From Labilithrix luteola (GTDB taxonomy: Bacteria > Myxococcota_A > Polyangia > Polyangiales > Polyangiaceae), in NCBI GenBank assembly GCA_026225435.1, contig JAMFST010000045.1:1-5121 (forward strand): DNA of 5,121 nucleotides, written 5' to 3'. The notes beneath the pieces were generated by a model. It searched no databases, had not been told where the DNA came from, and saw only the letters and a list, made by a program, of their open reading frames with translations. Position 1 is the stretch's first letter. Every line of letters starts with the position of its first letter. Shown in pieces: positions 1 through 5,121 of this stretch. Made by a program: the position numbers and the translations under genes.

Positions 1-1721
1 AGGCGGTCCGCCGAGATGGGGGCGCGATCGATGGCCGTCGGCCCCGAGGCGACACCGCGGACGAGCGCGTGCGACCAGCCGGACCCGGCGAGAGTCTTCA
101 GCTTCGCCAGCGCCGGCGACGAGACGGACGTCCGCTCGGCGATCGTCGCAGGCGACGCCGCGCCGGTGGCCAGGTCGGTCAGCTCGGTGAGCAGCTCCAG
201 CGCGGTGCGCCCGCCGGTGAGCGGCTGCAGCACCGGCTGCGCGATCGACCAGGTGCCGTCGTACGCGGCGCCGTCGCGCCAGGTCTCGAAGGGGTGCGCC
301 TCGGGGACGACCCAGCGGCAGCCGCTCGCCGTCTCGTCGACGTACGCCGCCAGGTGCACCGTGAAGGGGACGCGGGCGAGCGCCGCGGCGAAACCCTGCT
401 CCGCCGGCGAGGCATAGGCCGGGTTGCCGCCGAGGACGAGCAGCGTGTCGACCTCGCCGCGGGTCATCGCCCCGGTGAGCGCCGCCAGATCGTGGCTCGA
501 CTTCCCCGCGCCGAGCACCGGCGACACTCGCGCCAGCGCGCGGTCGCCGAGCATCCGGCCGAGCAGGTGTCCCAGCGCCTGGGCCGCCGCCGGTTGCGTC
601 GGCCCGACGGAGATGACCGCGCCGGCGCGCTGCGCGAGGAGATCCTTCGCCAGCGCCTCGAGGAAGCGCGTCTGCTCCGGCGGGAGCGGCGCGACCGTGG
701 AGAGCTTGGTGAGCGCCTGCGCCAGATCCGGAGGAAGCGTGAGCCCGCTCCGCCCGAGCGCGACGCCGAGCGCGGCGAGCAGCACCGGCACCTGCGCGCG
801 CCGCACAGCCAGCCGGTGGTCGGCGTTCGATCCGGTGACCGTCAGCTCCGGCTCGACGACGTACAGTCGGTTCATCCCTGCGTGCGGATTGGCGAGCGTG
901 CGCCCCGCCGCGAAGGCCCGCTGGTGCACCAGCGCCGCCGGCCCTTGCTGGATCAGATCGGAGTCGAAGGCCGCGATGACCCGCGCCCCGGCGAGATCCA
1001 CGTCGAGCTCGCGCGCCTCGCCGTAGAGCAAGGAGCCCGCCTCCCACGTCGCCCGCGGCGAGGCGTAGCTGGCGAAGTGGACCGACAGCTCGGGCAGCGC
1101 CGCCGAGAGCGCGGCGATCGCATCGTTCATCAGCCGCGACGAGGTCGCCGGCAGGAGCACGTGCACCCTTTTTCCACGCGGGCTCGAGCCGAGCCGCGCC
1201 GCCAGCTCCCGCCACATCGCCGCGTACGGCGCCGGCTGCCCCTGCGAGAGCACCTCGCGCGAGCGATCCGGATCGTACAGCCGCCAGATCTCCGCCTGCT
1301 CCAGCGCCGAGGTCGACCCCAGGCTCGCCGGGTGGTCCGGGTTCCCCTCGATCTTCACCGGCCGCCCGTCGTACAATTGAACGAGCACCCCGCGGGCGTA
1401 GCCGTCGCGCTCCACGGTGGTCGCGTAGGTGGTCGGCACCCCCGGGATCATCTCCGGGGGCGTCTGGTTGTACGGAAGGATCTTCTCCTTGGGCGCGCGG
1501 GTGCACGCCGCCAGCGAGCTCGCCGCGAACAACCCGCCGATCCCCTGGAGCAGCCCGCGCCGGCTGGTCGACACCGGCTTGTCGGCGTCGCGCTGGTCAC
1601 GCGCGCTCGGCGACAGCGGCGGAAGGGGCCCCGAGGTCGGCATCGGCGCCAGCTCCCCGTCGTGCAGGAGCGACGGATCGCGCACCAGATCGGCCAGCGA
1701 GCTCCACGTCCGCGCGGTCAT
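1..1721 (-). CDS. actB: Alternative complex III subunit ActB, N-terminal 573 residues (runs off left edge)
   Basis: ActB is the large periplasmic subunit of alternative complex III (ACIII), which oxidises membrane quinol and passes electrons to cytochrome c or directly to an oxidase. The frame is open without a stop from the ATG at 1721 to the window edge, giving 573 codons of a protein usually near 1000 residues. After a long n-region comes a Tat motif S53-R54-R55-G-L-L, a short hydrophobic stretch and a perfect lipobox L70-A-A-C73, so it looks like a Tat-exported lipoprotein. ActB-like blocks follow: GNPDHPASLG (N127-P128-D129-H130), LYDPDR (148-153), MNRLYVVEPE (283-292), and C468 followed by an ETWRD...YDGT block (479-490). 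No N-terminal Fe-S cysteine motif is seen, matching the cofactor-free molybdopterin fold of the family. The C-terminal ferredoxin-like part lies outside the window. The start overlaps the actA stop (ATGA), with GGAG eight bases upstream. The pre-Tat segment looks less conserved than in remembered ActB proteins. Confidence 0.93.
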   Translation of the reverse strand, partial: MTARTWSSLADLVRDPSLLHDGELAPMPTSGPLPPLSPSARDQRDADKPVSTSRRGLLQGIGGLFAASSLAACTRAPKEKILPYNQTPPEMIPGVPTTYATTVERDGYARGVLVQLYDGRPVKIEGNPDHPASLGSTSALEQAEIWRLYDPDRSREVLSQGQPAPYAAMWRELAARLGSSPRGKRVHVLLPATSSRLMNDAIAALSAALPELSVHFASYASPRATWEAGSLLYGEARELDVDLAGARVIAAFDSDLIQQGPAALVHQRAFAAGRTLANPHAGMNRLYVVEPELTVTGSNADHRLAVRRAQVPVLLAALGVALGRSGLTLPPDLAQALTKLSTVAPLPPEQTRFLEALAKDLLAQRAGAVISVGPTQPAAAQALGHLLGRMLGDRALARVSPVLGAGKSSHDLAALTGAMTRGEVDTLLVLGGNPAYASPAEQGFAAALARVPFTVHLAAYVDETASGCRWVVPEAHPFETWRDGAAYDGTWSIAQPVLQPLTGGRTALELLTELTDLATGAASPATIAERTSVSSPALAKLKTLAGSGWSHALVRGVASGPTAIDRAPISADR

Positions 1722-2377
1722 CGGTGGCACTCCGAGCACTCGACGGGCGCGTGCACCTGGTTGTCGCGCATCAGCTGCTGGCCGAGAGCGCGGGCCTCCT
1801 TCGCATCGCTGGGCGGCTGCCACTCCATGTTCGTCACCTCGGACGGCGGCCGGAGGCGCAGCGCCGGATCGCGGTGGCACTCGAGACAGAACTCCATGGT
1901 CAGCGGCTCCGCCTGGAACACCTGCCCCATCAGATCGACGCGCCCGTGGCAGCTCACGCAGCCGACCCCCTTCTTCACGTGCACGTCGTGGGGGAAGTAC
2001 ACGTGGTGCGGCAAGCCGTTCACCCGCTGCCAGGCCACCGGCTCGTTCGCCGCGTGCTTCTCGCGCAACAGGGTCAGCTCCGGGCTCTTGCCCCACAGGT
2101 TCCCGTGGCAGCCCATGCACACCTCGGTCGGCGGCACGCCCGCGGACGGCGAGCGCCGCGCGTCACCGTGGCAGAAGAAGCAGTCGATCCCGTCGTCTCG
2201 CACGTGGTGCCGGTGGTCGAACTTCAGCGGCTGCACCAGCGGGTTCGCTTGCCCCGTCCCGTACGGTGTACGGACGTACATCATGGGCACGGCGATGGCC
2301 GCACCTGCGCCGAGCAGCACAGTCGCCGCGCAGACGCGGAGGAGCGTGTCGGACCAGGGGGGAAAGAGCGGGCGCAC
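1718..2377 (-). CDS. actA: Alternative complex III pentahaem cytochrome c subunit ActA
   Basis: This 219-residue membrane-anchored multihaem cytochrome carries electrons within alternative complex III. One N-terminal hydrophobic segment (about residues 11-33) acts as an uncleaved anchor, and the rest is periplasmic. Five CXXCH haem c motifs are present: CFFCH (66-70), CMGCH (87-91), CVSCH (140-144), CLECH (164-168) and CSECH (214-218), the number known for ActA. Several extra histidines (55, 57, 58, 108, 124, 125, 130, 133) are candidate distal ligands. The start is GTG at 2377: GGAAG sits five bases upstream, the frame meets a stop at 2435-2437, and no other ATG/GTG/TTG lies between. Its last haem motif is one residue from the C-terminus, and its stop overlaps the actB ATG, implying translational coupling and 1:1 synthesis. 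It is first in the visible operon and divergent from ctaA. Size, motif count and actB linkage make other multihaem families unlikely. Confidence 0.95.
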   Translation of the reverse strand: MRPLFPPWSDTLLRVCAATVLLGAGAAIAVPMMYVRTPYGTGQANPLVQPLKFDHRHHVRDDGIDCFFCHGDARRSPSAGVPPTEVCMGCHGNLWGKSPELTLLREKHAANEPVAWQRVNGLPHHVYFPHDVHVKKGVGCVSCHGRVDLMGQVFQAEPLTMEFCLECHRDPALRLRPPSEVTNMEWQPPSDAKEARALGQQLMRDNQVHAPVECSECHR

Positions 2378-2382
2378 CGGGG

Positions 2383-2387
2383 CTTCC
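2383..2387 (-). promoter_or_regulatory. Ribosome-binding site of actA
   Basis: GGAAG on the minus strand ends five bases before the GTG at 2377. It supports choosing this non-ATG start, which is also the only usable start codon after the upstream in-frame stop. Confidence 0.5.
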
Positions 2388-2433
2388 GTCTTCTGGCTTA
2401 CCTCGCGCGCTCGCCGCGTGGATGACGCGTTGC

Positions 2434-2462
2434 CCTAGAGCCGTGTTCGATTTGCGACTCAA
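2434..2462 (-). promoter_or_regulatory. Possible sigma-70-type promoter for actAB
   Basis: On the minus strand TTGAGT (2462-2457) lies exactly 17 bases before TCTAGG (2439-2434). This gives 4/6 and 3/6 matches to the TTGACA and TATAAT boxes. Transcription would start near 2427, leaving a leader of roughly 50 bases before the actA GTG at 2377. The position fits but the -10 match is weak, and such matches arise by chance. Confidence 0.25.
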
Positions 2463-2490
2463 GCATGCCGCGCGGGACGGTTGGTCCTAT

Positions 2491-2495
2491 AGAGG
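2491..2495 (+). promoter_or_regulatory. Ribosome-binding site of ctaA
   Basis: AGAGG lies seven bases before the ATG at 2503, favouring that start over the adjacent in-frame ATG at 2506 (ten bases away). It also argues against any start further upstream in the same frame, which stays open far back into actA. Confidence 0.55.
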
Positions 2496-2502
2496 CATCT
2501 CG

Positions 2503-3492
<990 letters not shown>

Positions 3493-3507
3493 CTTTCAGG
3501 TCCGCTC

Positions 3508-4413
3508 TCAGCTGCCCGCCGGGAGCGAGACCAGCTCGTCGATGTTGGGCTGCAGCGAGATCTCGATGCGCCGGTTCTTCGCGCGTCCGTCGGGCGTGTC
3601 GTTGCTGGCGATGGGGTCGAACTCGCCGTAGCCCGCGGCCGACAGCAGGTCGGGGCGCATCTGCTGGGCGACGAGGAAGTGCACCACCTCCACCGCGCGC
3701 CGGGTCGACAGCTCCCAGTTCGAGGGGAACTGCGACGTCTCGATCGGCTTGTTGTCGGTATCCCCGGCCACCTGGAAGTGACGGTCGGCCAGCGTCCGCA
3801 GCACCGTCGCCACCTGCGCCAGCGCCTGCTTCCCCTCCACCTTCACCACCGTCTTGCCCGAGTCGAAGAGCACGTCGTTGGACAGCTGCAGCACCATGCG
3901 CCCGTTGCGCAGCACCACCTTGAGCTGCCCGGCGTCGATCATCTTCTGGAACTTGAGCGCCAGCTGGCGGAACAGCGCCGCCCGCGCGTCGGAGGCCGCC
4001 TGCGCCTTGCGCAGCTCCTCGAGGCGCGCCTTGGCGTCGGCGAGCGCGCCGGAGAGCGAGCCCTTCTCCGCGAGCAGCGCGTCGGCGTTCTTCCCCAGCC
4101 GCGCCAGCTCCGCGCGCAGCTGGTTGTTCTCGGCGATCGCGTCGTCGATCTTCTTCTGCAGATCCCGCGCGCTCCCCTGCGCCGTCGCCAGCGCCGCCTC
4201 GCGATCGGCGATGCGCGCGGTGAGCTCGGTGATCTGCCCGTTCAGCTTGGCCACCTCCGCCTGCGCGGCCGCCAGCTCGGCCGAGTGCTGCTGATCCGCG
4301 GCGTGCGCCTGCTGCGCGTCCTTGACCGCCAGGTCGTACTTCGCGGTGGGCACGCAGGCGCCGCTGCCGAGCGCCGTCATCACCAGGGCGAGTGCGGTGA
4401 GCTTCGTCGTCAT
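3508..4413 (-). CDS. Exported coiled-coil protein with C-terminal OmpA/MotB peptidoglycan-binding domain
   Basis: This 301-residue envelope protein probably tethers a membrane to peptidoglycan. Residues 1-19 form a signal peptide (K4 then a hydrophobic run) ending G-S-G-A-C20. The cysteine suggests a lipoprotein, but leucine is not at the usual -3 position, so the lipobox is atypical. Residues about 28-145 are rich in Ala, Gln, Glu, Lys and Leu with heptad-like spacing and no Pro or aromatic residues, as in a long coiled coil. Residues about 165-290 are an OmpA-like domain: GDTDN (217-221), FPSNWELSTRRA (229-240), GYGE (261-264), GRAKNRR (276-282). By homology D220 and R239 would contact diaminopimelate. 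The PSNWELS form is closest to MotB, but no MotB-like proton-channel helix with its aspartate is present. The histidine usual in GHTD is Asp218. The start overlaps the response-regulator stop (ATGA) and lacks a strong ribosome-binding site, so translation is probably coupled. Confidence 0.88.
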   Translation of the reverse strand: MTTKLTALALVMTALGSGACVPTAKYDLAVKDAQQAHAADQQHSAELAAAQAEVAKLNGQITELTARIADREAALATAQGSARDLQKKIDDAIAENNQLRAELARLGKNADALLAEKGSLSGALADAKARLEELRKAQAASDARAALFRQLALKFQKMIDAGQLKVVLRNGRMVLQLSNDVLFDSGKTVVKVEGKQALAQVATVLRTLADRHFQVAGDTDNKPIETSQFPSNWELSTRRAVEVVHFLVAQQMRPDLLSAAGYGEFDPIASNDTPDGRAKNRRIEISLQPNIDELVSLPAGS

Positions 4414-4838
4414 GGCGAGGGCTCTACACCTGAAACGACACCAGGACGAGGGGCTGCGAGCAGACGCCGCGCGTGCTCACGCAGCGTGGCCATCTGCAGC
4501 GGCTTGTCGAGCAGCACCGCGCCCAGCGCCTCGGCCGCCTGCCGGGTCGCGCTGTCGCCGAAGGCGGTCATCAAGATCACCGGCGTCGGCCAGTGCGCCT
4601 CGCGAATCACCCGGAGCATCTGCAGACCGCTCATCGACGGCATGCGAATGTCGGAGACGATGAGGTCGGGGAGGTTCGTGACGCCATCGCTGCGCCTGGT
4701 CATGGCGATCCAGATGAGCAGCTCGGCTCCGGAGGGGACCTCCTTCACCGTGTAGCCCTCCTTGCGCAGGCAGTCGGCCACGAGGGTCCTCATGTCGGCG
4801 TCGTCCTCGGCGACGAGCACCTCGAATCGTTCGGTCAT
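4410..4838 (-). CDS. Single-domain response regulator (receiver only)
   Basis: This 142-residue protein is almost entirely one CheY-like receiver domain with no output domain. Key residues are in place: acidic pocket E11-D12-D13, phospho-acceptor D63 in SDIRMP, T91 in the LMTAFGD block, and K112 in LDKP. Residues after about 128 are a short Pro/Gly-rich tail. A phosphorelay role or protein-protein output is expected, since it cannot bind DNA itself. It overlaps the downstream OmpA-family gene by four bases (ATGA), so the two are probably co-translated. An NtrC-family gene ends 108 bp upstream on the same strand, and no histidine kinase is visible in the window. The ATG at 4838 has only a weak GGCGA upstream. 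The sigma-54-like promoter described separately would leave a leader of about three bases, so leaderless translation is possible. The receiver assignment is firm; the partner kinase and target are unknown. Confidence 0.92.
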   Translation of the reverse strand: MTERFEVLVAEDDADMRTLVADCLRKEGYTVKEVPSGAELLIWIAMTRRSDGVTNLPDLIVSDIRMPSMSGLQMLRVIREAHWPTPVILMTAFGDSATRQAAEALGAVLLDKPLQMATLREHARRLLAAPRPGVVSGVEPSP

Positions 4839-4851
4839 GCGTCGCCGCGAG

Positions 4852-4867
4852 TGCAGCGGCCGTACCA
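4852..4867 (-). promoter_or_regulatory. Candidate sigma-54 (-24/-12) promoter upstream of the response regulator
   Basis: The minus strand reads TGGTACG-N4-CTGCA against the sigma-54 consensus TGGCACG-N4-TTGCW, with two mismatches, and the essential GG and GC pairs are exactly ten bases apart. If C at 4853 is -12, transcription starts near 4841, three bases before the ATG at 4838. An NtrC-family activator gene ends immediately upstream and a dyad lies at about -78, supporting the call. In DNA this GC-rich a chance match is quite possible. Confidence 0.45.
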
Positions 4868-4910
4868 GGCGAGATCGCGCCGCGAAGGCCGTGCGCCATG
4901 CATCGAGAGG

Positions 4911-4927
4911 CGTGTCGCAACGACACG
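4911..4927. promoter_or_regulatory. Perfect inverted repeat, possible enhancer (activator-binding) site
   Basis: CGTGTCG-CAA-CGACACG is a perfect 7-bp inverted repeat with a 3-base centre, 17 bp in all. This is the size and symmetry of sites bound by Fis-type helix-turn-helix dimers. Its centre (4919) is about 78 bp upstream of the start predicted from the sigma-54-like element, a normal enhancer distance. The same half-site recurs as part of GACACGGT at 4922-4929 and 4940-4947. It could form a short RNA hairpin, but no U-run follows. Confidence 0.4.
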
Positions 4928-4947
4928 GTGCCCCCTTCGGACACGGT
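4922..4947. repeat. Direct repeat of GACACGGT
   Basis: The octamer GACACGGT occurs at 4922-4929 and again at 4940-4947, 18 bp apart, close to two helical turns. The first copy shares bases with the right arm of the inverted repeat; the second overlaps the last base of the NtrC-type stop codon. Spacing on one DNA face suggests a second activator half-site, but the repeat is short enough to be chance. Confidence 0.35.
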
Positions 4948-5121
4948 CAGCTCGAGCCGTCGCCGCGCGGCTCTTCCCACCGATCCAGCTTGCGGTAGAG
5001 CGTCTTGCGCTCGATCCCGAGGATGCGCGCCGCCGCGGTCTTGTTGCCGCCGACGGCCTCGAGGACACGCAGGATATAACGACGTTCCACCTCCTCCATC
5101 GGCACCAGCTCGGCCGGGTCG
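4947..5121 (-). CDS. NtrC-family sigma-54-dependent regulator, C-terminal 57 residues (runs off right edge)
   Basis: Only the end of the gene is visible: 57 codons and a TGA at 4949-4947. It is a Fis-type helix-turn-helix: a first helix with MEEVERRYILRVLE (8-21 of the visible part), then the signature GGNKTAAARILGI (24-36) and recognition helix ERKTLYRKLDRW (37-48), followed by a short charged tail. This ending is diagnostic of NtrC/ZraR-type enhancer-binding proteins, which use an AAA+ domain to open sigma-54 promoters. The AAA+ and any N-terminal receiver or sensor domain lie outside the window, so the signal it responds to is unknown. It lies in the same orientation as the response regulator and OmpA-family genes, and the intergenic dyad next to it is a plausible binding site. 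It could be a phosphorylated response regulator or a FhlA-like sensor. Confidence 0.9.
   Translation of the reverse strand, partial: DPAELVPMEEVERRYILRVLEAVGGNKTAAARILGIERKTLYRKLDRWEEPRGDGSS

Larger units (their letters stand above)
2378..2502. other. Divergent intergenic region between actA and ctaA
   Basis: This 125 bp gap separates the two divergent start codons, so it must hold promoters for both the act operon and ctaA. The middle (about 2440-2465) is noticeably more AT-rich than the flanking coding DNA, as expected for a promoter zone. A 6-bp palindrome GCATGC lies at 2463-2468. No long inverted repeat, terminator or recognisable riboswitch was seen. One minus-strand -35/-10 candidate is listed separately. 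No convincing plus-strand promoter was found: TATAGA at 2488-2493 resembles a -10 box but lies too close to the ctaA ATG to use the ribosome-binding site it overlaps. Confidence 0.7.
4839..4946. other. Intergenic region between NtrC-type gene and response regulator
   Basis: This 108 bp stretch has no supported gene. It carries a sigma-54-like promoter element and a GTGTC/GACAC inverted repeat plus an extra half-site, all listed separately. No U-run follows the repeat on either strand, so no intrinsic terminator ends the NtrC-type transcript here, and read-through into the response regulator remains possible. Confidence 0.6.

Noticed and set aside
69..2438. 789-codon open frame on the plus strand across actB and actA
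   Set aside because: It is antisense to two confidently identified genes; its product is an Arg/Gly/Ala/Pro-rich low-complexity string typical of shadow frames in GC-rich DNA.
2488..2493. TATAGA as the -10 box of ctaA
   Set aside because: A start about seven bases downstream would remove the AGAGG ribosome-binding site at 2491-2495, and no -35 box at suitable spacing was found.
1429..2502. In-frame upstream extension of ctaA (long N-terminal fusion)
   Set aside because: The frame is open only because it runs antisense to actA/actB; the extension is low-complexity, and a ribosome-binding site fits the ATG at 2503, which gives a normal family length.
3679..4755. 358-codon plus-strand frame antisense to the OmpA-family and response-regulator genes
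   Set aside because: It mirrors the coiled-coil coding strand; Leu/Arg/His-rich composition and no domain.
4868..4895. Second sigma-54-like element (TGGCGC...TTCGC, minus strand)
   Set aside because: The -12 part lacks TTGC and the spacing is off by a base, so it is much poorer than the element at 4852-4867.
4911..4927. Intrinsic terminator after the NtrC-type gene
   Set aside because: The hairpin is perfect but the stem is only 7 bp and no U-run follows on either strand; an operator/enhancer reading fits better.
4835..5068. 77-codon minus-strand frame across the 4839-4946 gap
   Set aside because: It overlaps the NtrC-type C-terminus in another frame; Arg/Ser-rich, no domain, and it overlaps the response-regulator start.

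Overview
The window is very GC-rich (GC dominates every third codon position). It holds six protein-coding genes and no RNA genes, mobile elements or CRISPR. The gene content points to a myxobacterium or related deltaproteobacterial lineage: alternative complex III, a haem A synthase, an NtrC-type regulator, a stand-alone receiver and an OmpA/MotB-type envelope protein. The organism is an inference; no taxonomic marker is present.

Left half, respiratory genes (1-3492). actA and actB lie on the minus strand and overlap by 4 bases (ATGA). They encode the pentahaem cytochrome and the large catalytically silent molybdopterin-oxidoreductase-fold subunit of alternative complex III, a quinol:electron acceptor oxidoreductase. 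actB runs off the left edge, and more act genes and probably oxidase genes are expected beyond it. Divergent from actA across a 125 bp gap is ctaA/cox15 for haem A synthase on the plus strand. Haem A is the cofactor of the aa3/caa3-type oxidases that usually accept electrons from this complex, so the region couples quinol oxidation with oxidase cofactor supply.

Right half, signalling and envelope genes (3508-5121), all on the minus strand and convergent with ctaA across only 15 bp. In transcription order they are: the C-terminal tail of an NtrC-family sigma-54 activator (Fis-type helix-turn-helix); a 108 bp gap; a 142-residue single-domain response regulator; and, overlapping it by ATGA, a 301-residue exported coiled-coil protein with an OmpA/MotB peptidoglycan-binding domain.

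The 108 bp gap is the most interesting non-coding stretch. It contains a sigma-54-like -24/-12 element with exact GG-N10-GC spacing and, about 78 bp upstream of the predicted start site, a perfect 7-bp inverted repeat with a third copy of the half-site beyond. This is the layout expected for an enhancer plus sigma-54 promoter, right next to a gene for an enhancer-binding protein. The inferred model is that the NtrC-type protein drives a translationally coupled receiver/envelope-protein pair. This is a hypothesis from sequence pattern only.
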